A stretch of 64,000 bases of DNA, from contig NZ_WQKZ01000003.1 in NCBI RefSeq assembly GCF_009755225.1, positions 930,001-994,000 of the forward strand. Direction: 5' to 3'. This document shows, one piece after another, positions 54,000-61,221 of this stretch. Numbering within the stretch: position 1 is the first letter of the stretch; each line of letters opens with the position of its first letter. Under the pieces are notes generated by a model. The model ran no database searches, was not told the DNA's origin, and saw only the letters and a program-made list of their open reading frames with translations. Source of the stretch: Hymenobacter ginkgonis (lineage in GTDB: Bacteria; Bacteroidota; Bacteroidia; Cytophagales; Hymenobacteraceae). A program made the translations under genes and the position numbers.

Positions 54000-54017
54000 T
54001 TTTGGCAATTGCCAAAA
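54000..54017. promoter_or_regulatory. Perfect 18-bp palindrome
   Basis: TTTTGGCAATTGCCAAAA is a complete palindrome in the 317-base gap between terL and the next gene. It has no loop, so it looks like a dimeric protein-binding site rather than a hairpin. The rest of the gap has no convincing gene; its right end carries promoter C. Confidence 0.55.
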
Positions 54018-54166
54018 CGCGACAGTGCAAGCCGGGGTCGCGCGCTCGACTCCTGAGACTCCGAATACCTGATTTCGTCAAAAAACGGCGTTTCCAGCGT
54101 CCAAACAGTGATACGACTGAGATTGGCTTTTTGGGTCGTTTCCAGCGCGTAGGGGCCGTTTTTGTG

Positions 54167-54200
54167 TCCTTTTCCCTGCCTCGGTGGCGCCGGTACTTCG
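54167..54200 (+). promoter_or_regulatory. Phage late promoter C (divergent copy)
   Basis: TCCTTTT is followed after 19 bases by GTACTTCG, 8 bases before ATG 54209. It matches copies A, B, D and E in its TGTCC start and ACTTCG end but is the least conserved and has no clear hairpin directly in front. Confidence 0.5.
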
Positions 54201-54208
54201 GCCAACCA

Positions 54209-54616
54209 ATGGAAAAGCGAATACCTACCCCCGCCCCGCCCCAGCCGGCCGCCGTGATTCGACTCAAGGACGCGCTGGCCCTGCTCGATGGCCCCGCGCC
54301 GGTGGCCGTGCGCTGGGTCAAATGTGACGTGCGCCGCCAAACCGGCGGCGACTTCGGCAGCCTGCCGGCCGCGCGCCTCGGCCGCGGCAACCGGCCGGCC
54401 GTGGCCCAGCTGCGCACCCCCACCGCGGCCGAGGAAACCGAGGCCGACCGCGCCGACGTCGCGGCCGACGGCCAGGTGCCGGTGCCCACCGGCACGAAGG
54501 ACCCCGCGCACTGGCACAACGCCACCCGCAACCTGGTGAATACGGCCACCGGCAAGCTGGTCAAAGTCCACATCTACCTGCTCACGCACGTCGCGGGCCG
54601 CAAAGTCTACCTCTGA
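54209..54616 (+). CDS. Hypothetical protein before portal
   Basis: This 135-residue protein uses ATG 54209 (MEKRIPTPAPPQPAA); the longer frame upstream runs through the promoter. It has an alpha/beta composition with an Ala/Glu/Asp-rich middle and a C-terminal strand pair (KLVKVHIYLLTHVAGRKVYL). It precedes the portal gene by 1 base. No family is recognised. Confidence 0.5.
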   Translation: MEKRIPTPAPPQPAAVIRLKDALALLDGPAPVAVRWVKCDVRRQTGGDFGSLPAARLGRGNRPAVAQLRTPTAAEETEADRADVAADGQVPVPTGTKDPAHWHNATRNLVNTATGKLVKVHIYLLTHVAGRKVYL

Positions 54617-54617
54617 T

Positions 54618-55982
54618 ATGCAGCAACTTGTATTCTCCAGCAACGGCCTGGGCTACCATCGCGGCCTCAGGGCCGCCGTGCGCCTGGGTGGCGCCCTCGG
54701 CGCGGCCAGTGGCGCCGCTGCGCCGGCCAAGACCGGGGGGGCGCAGCCCACTTCGCCGGTGGACAAGACCACGACCACCGGCGTCATCGCGCCGTGGGGG
54801 CCGGGCAACGACTTCCCGCAGCAGGTGATGGCCGAAATCGCCAAGAGCACCATCATCGGGCCGGTGCTGGACTGGAAAACCCGCGCGGTGTACGGCGAGG
54901 GCATCATCTACGGCAAGGTGATCGACTATAAACCAGATGGTTCGGAGATATTTCAGCGCGTAAAGGACCCGGTGGTCGAGGCCTTCTTCCGCAAATCGAA
55001 GCTCACGCGCTACGGTTTCGAGGGCATCCAGGGCCTGCAGTACTTTGCCAACGCCTTCCCCGAGCTAATCGTCAGCCGCGACCGCAGCCTGATTACCAGC
55101 CTCTGCATCCAGGACACCTCGTTCTGTCGCTACTCGGCCCAGGCAGCCGGCCAGGCCGTGCCGGCCAGCGTGCATATTTCCGCGAACTGGCCGGCCGCGC
55201 AGCCCGGCGACGGCTACACCACCACCGTGCCAGTGCTCGACCCCTACCACGACCCGGTGGAGGCCCTGCGCGCAGACAAGCGGGGCTACAAGTACATCTA
55301 CCCGCTGTCCTTGCCCTCGCCCGGCCAGGCGCTCTACCAGGTGGCGGCCTGGAACCCGATTCGCAAGTCAGGCTGGCTCGACGTGGCGCAGGCTATCCCC
55401 GAATTTAAGAAGCAGCTCTTCGTCAACCAGCTCTCCATCAAGTACCTGATTGAGGTCGACATCCGCTACTGGGACTGGAAATACCCCGACTGGAAGGAGA
55501 AGAAGGAGGACCAGCGCAAGCAGATTATTGGCGAGGAGCTGGACGCCTTCGAGGAGACGATGAGTGGCACCAACGGCGCGGGCAAGACCGTCATGGCCGT
55601 CACCATGCCCGACCCGCAGAACCCCGGCGGCACCATCAAGGTGTTCACCGTCACGGCCATCGATGACAAGCTCAAGAGTGGCATGTACGTGGAAGACTCG
55701 CAGGAGGCCAGCAGCCACATCTACACCGCCCTGCAGGTAGATCCGACCCTGAGTGGTATCAGCCCGGGGAAGGGCATGGGGTCCGGCAGTGGCTCCGATA
55801 AGCGCGTCGCCTTCAATGCCTTTGTGGCGACCCATCGCTTCCACCAGGACCTGATCCTGGAGGTGCTCTACTTCATCCGCGACTACAACGGCTGGAATCC
55901 GGAGCTGGAGTTCCGCTTTCTCAGCCCCCAAATCAATACGGCCGACAAACCGACCGAGCAATCGGCTAACCCTACTCCCTAA
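54618..55982 (+). CDS. Portal protein candidate
   Basis: This 454-residue protein lies after terL, the usual portal place. Features include an N-terminal wing with VIAPWGPGNDFPQQVMAEIAK near 56-76, a conserved-looking WKTRAVYGEGIIYGKVID segment near 86-103, a central helical stem (about 280-310, YWDWKYPDWKEKKEDQRKQ), and a C-terminal part with RFHQDLILEVLYFIRDYNGWNPELEFRF. These resemble portals of Bacteroidota siphophages. It overlaps the next gene by 1 base. Confidence 0.72.
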   Translation: MQQLVFSSNGLGYHRGLRAAVRLGGALGAASGAAAPAKTGGAQPTSPVDKTTTTGVIAPWGPGNDFPQQVMAEIAKSTIIGPVLDWKTRAVYGEGIIYGKVIDYKPDGSEIFQRVKDPVVEAFFRKSKLTRYGFEGIQGLQYFANAFPELIVSRDRSLITSLCIQDTSFCRYSAQAAGQAVPASVHISANWPAAQPGDGYTTTVPVLDPYHDPVEALRADKRGYKYIYPLSLPSPGQALYQVAAWNPIRKSGWLDVAQAIPEFKKQLFVNQLSIKYLIEVDIRYWDWKYPDWKEKKEDQRKQIIGEELDAFEETMSGTNGAGKTVMAVTMPDPQNPGGTIKVFTVTAIDDKLKSGMYVEDSQEASSHIYTALQVDPTLSGISPGKGMGSGSGSDKRVAFNAFVATHRFHQDLILEVLYFIRDYNGWNPELEFRFLSPQINTADKPTEQSANPTP

Positions 55983-57001
55983 TGGCCTTGCTCAAAACTA
56001 TTGACGAGCTGAAGCGCTACGTCGCCGTCGACACGAAATCTATCATGCCCTCCTGGGCCATCGAACTGGCCGATACGGAGTCGACTACTATTGCCCAGGT
56101 GCTGGGCCCAGCGCTGCTGAGGTGGATCCAGGCGGCCTACGACGCGCCGACTTTCAACCCGGCCGGCACGGACCTGGCCACCCAGCTGCTGCGGGCCGTG
56201 CAGGCCCCGCTGACGCGCCTGGCCATGACCACCGGCGTGACCATGCACCAGGCCAGCATCGACGGCACCGGCGTGCACATCGTGAGCACCGACCAGATTA
56301 AGACGGCCTTCCAGTGGCAGTCCAACGCGCTGCAGGTCGCACTCTGGAAAAAGGGCCACAACGGCCTGGACGCCTTAGTGCAGTGGCTGGAGGACCACCT
56401 CGACGACGCGCCCGAGCTACAGGCCTGGGCCATCTCCCTCGCCGGCCAGCGCCACCGGCGTGAGCTGTTCACCTGCACCGCCGACTTCCAGGAGTACGAG
56501 AATATTTCTGATTCGCGCATCGTCTTCCAGGCCCTGGCCCCGACGCGGCGCCGGCTGGAGAATTTCGCGCTGGGGCCGGTGCTCGGGCACGAGTTCCTGC
56601 AGGAGCTGCGCGACCAGGTGCGCACCCGCACGCTCACCAGCGAGAACGAAAACCTGCTGCGCACCTACGTCTACCCGGCCCTGGCCAGCCTCACCATCGG
56701 GCACGCCGTGCCGGAGTTGGGGCTGAGCCTGAACGGCGACGGCATCGACCTCACCATCGCCCGCATCGACGACAGCAACGCGAAGGAGGCCGACGCCGGC
56801 CTCGACCAGCTGCTGCAAAACAAGGTCAACACGGCCCTCATGAGTGGCGCCCGCTACCTGCGTCAGCTCACCGACTACCTCGACCGCACGGCCTCAGCCA
56901 CCCGCTTCACCACCTACTTCAACTCCCCGACTTATACGGCGCCTAATCAGGAGATTACGCCCATCAACACCGCTACTTCTAAAATCTATAAATTCCGCTA
57001 A
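55982..57001 (+). CDS. DUF6712-type head-tail connector protein
   Basis: This 339-residue protein begins MALLKTIDELKRYVAVDTKS and has mostly helical segments (about 30-180) with a C-terminal TYFNSPTYTAPNQEIT tail. It resembles the DUF6712 family found next to portals in Bacteroidota phages, proposed to be head-tail connectors. The family call is by memory of pattern and moderately certain. Confidence 0.6.
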   Translation: MALLKTIDELKRYVAVDTKSIMPSWAIELADTESTTIAQVLGPALLRWIQAAYDAPTFNPAGTDLATQLLRAVQAPLTRLAMTTGVTMHQASIDGTGVHIVSTDQIKTAFQWQSNALQVALWKKGHNGLDALVQWLEDHLDDAPELQAWAISLAGQRHRRELFTCTADFQEYENISDSRIVFQALAPTRRRLENFALGPVLGHEFLQELRDQVRTRTLTSENENLLRTYVYPALASLTIGHAVPELGLSLNGDGIDLTIARIDDSNAKEADAGLDQLLQNKVNTALMSGARYLRQLTDYLDRTASATRFTTYFNSPTYTAPNQEITPINTATSKIYKFR

Positions 57002-57005
57002 TACA

Positions 57006-57317
57006 ATGGCTACGACTTCTATTATTTCGCTTATCGGGGGCGTCTTGTTCGGCCTTCTTGGCTTTCTGCTTAAGCGCACCCTCGATGCGGTGGATAAGAA
57101 AATGGACTCGACTTGCCAGAAGGTCGACACCGCCTGCAATGCTGTCAACGACATGCGCATGGAAATGAGTGGCTTTCAGCAGCTCGTGCAATACCTGCGC
57201 GCCGACGTGGTGGACCTCAAGGGCCAGAACAACTCCTTACGCGAGGCCCATGCCCACATCGACAAGCACATCGCTGTGCTAACTGACCGTCGGGAGCGCG
57301 CTCAAACTGCCACCTAA
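57006..57317 (+). CDS. Small membrane protein with coiled coil, holin-associated candidate
   Basis: This 103-residue protein uses ATG 57006. One transmembrane helix (about 4-22, SIISLIGGVLFGLLGFLL) is followed by a coiled coil (28-95, AVDKKMDSTCQKVDTACNAV and RADVVDLKGQNNSLREAHA). A single N-terminal membrane helix with a long coil resembles phage XhlA/haemolysin-type lysis accessories. Position directly before the lysis genes supports this. Confidence 0.6.
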   Translation: MATTSIISLIGGVLFGLLGFLLKRTLDAVDKKMDSTCQKVDTACNAVNDMRMEMSGFQQLVQYLRADVVDLKGQNNSLREAHAHIDKHIAVLTDRRERAQTAT

Positions 57318-57353
57318 TTACCCATTTACCAATTATTTATCTACTACCTATTT

Positions 57354-58034
57354 ATGTTCACCCCGCTAAAATTAATTCGCTTAGTAGCCCTTGCCTGGCT
57401 GCTCTGTTTCGTGGTCAGTCTGCTGGCCACGTCGACCCACTGCTTCGGCTTTTCCAGTTTCCTGCAAGGCATCGACTGCCTGTGTCTGGTCCTCTTTCTC
57501 GGCCTGAAGGTCTACTTCGGCGAGGCCGCCACCTCGCCCCTGGTGCCCCGCTTCACCTGGCCTGAGCTGCCCACCTTTTCGCCCGGTGGCCGCGTCGCCA
57601 CCTTCGGCCTGGTCGCGCTGCTCATCTTCTTCGGCCTGCCCCACGTGCTGCGCTGGTTTGACCCCACGGCCGGGGGCTTCGCGCCCGATACCGTGAACGC
57701 CGCGGCCCTGGGCGCCTTCCACTACTTCGCCGCCCTGAGCATGGCCTACGCGTCCTGGCGCTGGCTCTTTCCGGACCTGCATGCCTACGCCGTCGAGACG
57801 ATGGAGGGCAAGCTGCTCAAAAACCTGACGGACGACCTGGAAAAGCTCTTCTACGACCGTAGCTGCAAGCTGCGCGCCGTCACTGAAAAACGTCACATTG
57901 CTCAATTTCAATTTCTTATCCGATGCGTTCGATTCGTACTTGCCTTATCGCCCTTCTTATTCTTTTTGCTGCTGGCCAATCACGCGCTGACGGCCGCGCT
58001 GACAGCAGTGCCAGCCGCCGCGTCCGCGTTGTAA
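57354..58034 (+). CDS. Multi-pass membrane protein, possible holin
   Basis: This 226-residue protein has about five transmembrane helices (near 8-26, 36-52, 80-96, 118-138 and 195-225) and a cytoplasmic segment with a charged ETMEGKLLKNLTDDLEKLFYD block. It lies between the coiled-coil membrane protein and the endolysin. It is larger than classical holins, so the holin call is tentative. Its 3' end overlaps the endolysin gene by 112 bases. Confidence 0.5.
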   Translation: MFTPLKLIRLVALAWLLCFVVSLLATSTHCFGFSSFLQGIDCLCLVLFLGLKVYFGEAATSPLVPRFTWPELPTFSPGGRVATFGLVALLIFFGLPHVLRWFDPTAGGFAPDTVNAAALGAFHYFAALSMAYASWRWLFPDLHAYAVETMEGKLLKNLTDDLEKLFYDRSCKLRAVTEKRHIAQFQFLIRCVRFVLALSPFLFFLLLANHALTAALTAVPAAASAL

Positions 58035-58495
58035 GCATCGCCCGCAGCCTGGTCGGCATCCGCGAAGTCGGCCGCAATGCCGGTGCCGCGGTGGAGCGCC
58101 TTATCCAGTTTGCCGGGGGCAAAGTAGGCGATGCCTACTGTTCCTGGACGGTGGTCTATAGCATGCGCAAGGCGGGCATCCTGGTGCCGCGCTTCGGCAA
58201 GGCCAGGAGCTGGTTCGACGCCGCCCACACCATCTGGCGCGCCGGCCGGCAGCTGGTCGGCAAGCTGGCCCCGCAGCCCGGCGACGTGCTCGGCTTCACC
58301 TGGGGCCACCCCGACATCTGCCACGTCGAGACGCTGGTGGCGCCCTGGGGAACCGGCCCGAGCGTGCGCGCGGTCGGGGGCAACACCGGCGGGGGCGGCG
58401 CCCTCAAGCGCGAAGGGGAGGGGGTCTACGAGAACTGGCGCCTGAAACGCCTGATCGCCGCCGTCGCTAACCCAATCGATAATCCTACGTATTAA
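57923..58495 (+). CDS. Endolysin with CHAP-like amidase domain and signal peptide
   Basis: This 190-residue protein has an N-terminal hydrophobic signal (about 5-18) with a cleavage-like site after AGQSRA, and a CHAP/NlpC-type domain: Cys73 in GDAYCSWTVVYSM and His134 in ICHVETLV, with PQPGDVLGF between them. It would cut peptidoglycan at lysis and may be exported by Sec rather than through a holin. The ATG at 57923 lies well inside the preceding gene; the long overlap is unusual but the signal peptide supports this start. Confidence 0.75.
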   Translation: MRSIRTCLIALLILFAAGQSRADGRADSSASRRVRVVSIARSLVGIREVGRNAGAAVERLIQFAGGKVGDAYCSWTVVYSMRKAGILVPRFGKARSWFDAAHTIWRAGRQLVGKLAPQPGDVLGFTWGHPDICHVETLVAPWGTGPSVRAVGGNTGGGGALKREGEGVYENWRLKRLIAAVANPIDNPTY

Positions 58496-58498
58496 CTT

Positions 58499-58948
58499 AT
58501 GCGCTATATCTTCTTATTAATTAGCATCTTATTGCTAAATGGGTGCGCCCTGCTTGAAGCTGGGCAAGCCTGGCACCCGCCTCTGGTACTGCCCGTTGTG
58601 ACGGACTCTGACTCGACCGGCGTACCTGGCACGACCATGATCGTCGTGGCCAAGAACTTCTACGCCGGCACTTACAAGGACCGCAGCGACCGCCGGGCTG
58701 CCGGTGGCGGCACCTTCGTGGCCAAGGCCAACGCGCCGGTCGCCACCGGCACGAGCCAGGCGCAGGACTTCACCAGAGCTGGCCAGCAGGGTGGGGCCTT
58801 GTCGACAGCGCCCGGCTCTACGGCGGGGGCCACCACCCGCACCGGCGTGCCGCCCTGGGCGCTGGTGGCAGCAGGAGTCGTGCTGCTCTTGCTGCTGGTA
58901 GTGGGGCTGGTGCTCTACTTCCGAAAACGTCTCCCTACCATTTTATAA
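58499..58948 (+). CDS. Candidate unimolecular spanin
   Basis: This 149-residue protein has a lipoprotein signal with lipobox LLLNGC (Cys16) at the N-terminus, a Gly/Ala/Thr-rich periplasmic stretch of about 100 residues, and a C-terminal transmembrane helix (120-140) followed by a basic FRKR tail. An outer-membrane lipid anchor plus an inner-membrane helix in one chain is the definition of a u-spanin such as phage T1 gp11. It directly follows the endolysin, as expected for the final lysis step. Confidence 0.65.
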   Translation: MRYIFLLISILLLNGCALLEAGQAWHPPLVLPVVTDSDSTGVPGTTMIVVAKNFYAGTYKDRSDRRAAGGGTFVAKANAPVATGTSQAQDFTRAGQQGGALSTAPGSTAGATTRTGVPPWALVAAGVVLLLLLVVGLVLYFRKRLPTIL

Positions 58949-58961
58949 CTACTTGCTTAGC

Positions 58962-59270
58962 ATGGCTACTGCTGCAAAAGACCAGAAGCAAAAGGCGCCC
59001 CCCATCGGGTTTGGCCGCACGCCGACCGTCATCGAGCCGGATCCTTTTGACGAGGCCCCCGACCCGGTCGAGGACCCGCCAGAAAGCGACATCCCACTGC
59101 CTCCACCCCCGCTGGCTCAGCCGATTTTTGTGGGCGAAATGGCCCGCTATGAATTGTTTGCGCGCTACGACATCCGGCCGCTGGCGCCTACCAGCGTCTT
59201 TGAGATGCAGCTAATTCAAATCATTGCTGGCCTGGAAAAGCGCGTGCGCGAGTTGGACCCCGACTTATAA
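58962..59270 (+). CDS. Hypothetical acidic protein
   Basis: This 102-residue protein uses ATG 58962 (MATAAKDQKQKA). A Pro/Asp/Glu-rich disordered middle (about 24-54) precedes a short helical C-terminus (EMQLIQIIAGLEKRVRELD). No family is recognised. It ends transcription unit C. Confidence 0.45.
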   Translation: MATAAKDQKQKAPPIGFGRTPTVIEPDPFDEAPDPVEDPPESDIPLPPPPLAQPIFVGEMARYELFARYDIRPLAPTSVFEMQLIQIIAGLEKRVRELDPDL

Positions 59271-59298
59271 AAACTATCCTTTACGCCCACGTTTGATA

Positions 59299-59330
59299 AG
59301 CCCCGTTCCCTTCCAGGGCGGGGCTTTTTT
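59299..59330 (+). terminator. Terminator ending unit C
   Basis: AGCCCCG is paired with CGGGGCT through an interrupted GC stem, followed by six T residues, 28 bases after the stop. Promoter D follows at once. Confidence 0.82.
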
Positions 59331-59333
59331 GTG

Positions 59334-59367
59334 TCCTTTTTAACCGTGGCAGGGCCTGGCAACTTCG
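59334..59367 (+). promoter_or_regulatory. Phage late promoter D
   Basis: TCCTTTTT is followed after 18 bases by CAACTTCG, with ACCGTGGC and TGGC between as in copies B and E. The DUF2829 gene starts 26 bases downstream. Confidence 0.68.
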
Positions 59368-59393
59368 GGGCATCGAAACCCCTAAGCCCCTTT

Positions 59394-59747
59394 ATGGAAA
59401 GCACCTTTAACTTCCCCACCGTCACTTATGCCCAGGTCCTGGAGGCCGTAGCCAAAGGCCTGTGCGTAGCCCGCCTCAGCTGGAATTGCGCTGGTAATTA
59501 CTTGTTCATGCGCCCAGCTGATGAGATTCCTGTGCGCTACATCAGCCGGGCAAGTTCGTTGCCCGCGTCGGTTAGAAGGTATTTAGAAAAGCGCACCAAA
59601 GGCGAGACCCACCGCCACACCGGCGAGGAAATTACTATTTCGTTTGGCGCTTACCTGTGCCTGGTGACGGCTGACCTTCGCATCGTTAACGGCTGGGCGC
59701 CCTCGCAGGAGGACATGTTCGCCACCGACTGGATTATCCTCGACTAG
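59394..59747 (+). CDS. DUF2829 protein, Tad2-like anti-defence candidate
   Basis: This 117-residue protein uses ATG 59394; an upstream GTG is inside the promoter. It has the DUF2829 pattern: TYAQVLEAVAKGLCVARLSWN at 11-31, YLFM at 36-39, and the C-terminal block ending APSQEDMFATDWIILD at 102-117. Tad2 of phage SPO1 belongs to this family and sequesters the Thoeris signal 1''-3' gcADPR; some relatives also bind CBASS nucleotides. It is about 25 residues longer than small Tad2 proteins, owing to an insert near 45-78. It stands alone between two terminator-promoter cassettes. Confidence 0.75.
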   Translation: MESTFNFPTVTYAQVLEAVAKGLCVARLSWNCAGNYLFMRPADEIPVRYISRASSLPASVRRYLEKRTKGETHRHTGEEITISFGAYLCLVTADLRIVNGWAPSQEDMFATDWIILD

Positions 59748-59795
59748 TTCTAGTGCCGAAACCACGAATCAGCCCCTGAAATAGTCGTTAGCTGA

Positions 59796-59826
59796 AGCCT
59801 CGGCCTTTCCAGGTCGGGGCTTTTTT
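59796..59826 (+). terminator. Terminator after the DUF2829 gene
   Basis: A 10-bp stem with two G-T pairs (AGCCTCGGCC/GGTCGGGGCT), a short loop and six T residues lies 48 bases after the stop and leads into promoter E. Confidence 0.82.
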
Positions 59827-59829
59827 ATG

Positions 59830-59863
59830 TCCTTTTTCACCCTGGCAGGCGCTGGCAACTTCG
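59830..59863 (+). promoter_or_regulatory. Phage late promoter E
   Basis: TCCTTTTT is followed after 18 bases by CAACTTCG, with ACCCTGGC and TGGC between. The next ATG is 4 bases after the box, suggesting a leaderless transcript. Confidence 0.68.
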
Positions 59864-59867
59864 CCCC

Positions 59868-60680
59868 ATGGAAACCCTGCAAATTGGCGCTATCACCCGG
59901 CAAGTGCCCGCTACCTGGAACGAGCTAACGCGCAAGCAGCTGCTGCGCGTGCTGGCCGAACTCTACGCGGCCCCGCGTCCTGGCCGGCAGCTGCGCCTGC
60001 TTCATCTTCTCACCGGCTTCCCTTTGCCCTTGCTGGCCACTCAGCCGGTAGTCGTGCTGGCCCAGCTGCTACCCCTCACGCACTGGCTCAACTCGGAGGC
60101 CCACCTGCTCACCGAGCAGCTGCTGCCGAGCCTGGTCATCCCCGGCCGGCGCCTAAGTGAGCCAGCTACCACCTGGCACGGCCCCCGCGGCTACCTGCAG
60201 AACCTGCTTTTTGGCGAGTTCATGTTTGCTGACACCTTCTTCGTGCTCTATTGCCTGCACGGCACCCAGGACCTACTGGACCAATTCCTGACGGTGCTCT
60301 ACCGCCCCGCGCGGCGCGGGGCCAGCCCAGAGGACGACGACTGGAATGGCGACGTGCGCCTGGCTTTCAACGAGCACCAGCTCGAAACCCGCACCCCGCG
60401 CGCTTTCCGCATCGACGCCCTGCAGAAGCTGGCTGTCGTGACCTGGTACCGCGGCTGCCGCGCGCTGCTGGCCCAGGAGTTCCCCGACGTGTTCGTGGCC
60501 GCCGACGAGGATGACAAAACCCGCGCGAAGCAGGCCCCCGACTGGAGCCGCGTGCTGCGCCAGTTTGCCGGCGGGGCCTTCGGGCCGGTCGAGAATACAG
60601 CCCGCCAGCCCCTGCGCCTGGTGCTAGCCGACATGCAGGATGCCGCGGCTGAAGTAAACCGTCTCAAAAACAAGAAATAA
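59868..60680 (+). CDS. Tail-region protein of unknown function
   Basis: This 270-residue, mainly helical protein (WNELTRKQLLRVLAELYA, WLNSEAHLLTEQLLPSLVIPG, FRIDALQKLAVVTWYRGCRAL) ends with a Lys-rich helix. The size and position at the head of the tail module would suit a tail assembly chaperone or similar, but no motif proves it. It starts at the ATG directly after promoter E and precedes the next gene by 1 base. Confidence 0.5.
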   Translation: METLQIGAITRQVPATWNELTRKQLLRVLAELYAAPRPGRQLRLLHLLTGFPLPLLATQPVVVLAQLLPLTHWLNSEAHLLTEQLLPSLVIPGRRLSEPATTWHGPRGYLQNLLFGEFMFADTFFVLYCLHGTQDLLDQFLTVLYRPARRGASPEDDDWNGDVRLAFNEHQLETRTPRAFRIDALQKLAVVTWYRGCRALLAQEFPDVFVAADEDDKTRAKQAPDWSRVLRQFAGGAFGPVENTARQPLRLVLADMQDAAAEVNRLKNKK

Positions 60681-60681
60681 C

Positions 60682-61218
60682 ATGCGTAACGCTACCTACG
60701 AGGGGCTTTTCTACCGCCTGGCCCAGGCCCATAACCTCATCCGCCATAAAGACGACTCGCCGCGCTTTGCCCGCATCATTGTCTCCGTGGACCCCATCCA
60801 GAAGCAGGTCGACCTGATGGAAATGCAGGAAACCCTGCTTGGCCGTGAGCTGCAGCCCGGCGCTGGTGAGCAGGTCCTGGTGCTGGAAAGCCTGCAAACG
60901 GCCTACGAGGATAACAAGGGCGATAACTACCAGCACCGGCGCCGCGGGGCCTTTTTCGTGCTGGAGCAGGTGGCCCACAAGGATCAGGCCTGGCAGGTGC
61001 TCGACCGCACGGAAATCACCGGTGAGGAGCTGCTCGGGGCCGTGCTGCACGAGTACCAGGACCAGCCCAAGGTGCGCTGGCAGGTGGGCAGCTTCCAGGC
61101 CGACGCCATCGGGCCGGTCGGCTCGGACGGCACCTGGTACGGCACCCGCTTCGACTTCGAGTTTTTCACCCCCGCCACCGGCGCGCTGCGCTATAAGCCC
61201 GCCGCTTTCTCCTTCTAA
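60682..61218 (+). CDS. Tail structural or completion protein
   Basis: This 178-residue alpha/beta protein has strands ARIIVSVDPIQKQVDLMEM and GTRFDFEFFTP, and a conserved-looking HRRRGAFFVLEQVA block. Its location between two tail genes (3 bases to the next) suggests a tail completion or baseplate role. No family is recognised. Confidence 0.5.
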   Translation: MRNATYEGLFYRLAQAHNLIRHKDDSPRFARIIVSVDPIQKQVDLMEMQETLLGRELQPGAGEQVLVLESLQTAYEDNKGDNYQHRRRGAFFVLEQVAHKDQAWQVLDRTEITGEELLGAVLHEYQDQPKVRWQVGSFQADAIGPVGSDGTWYGTRFDFEFFTPATGALRYKPAAFSF

Positions 61219-61221
61219 CTG

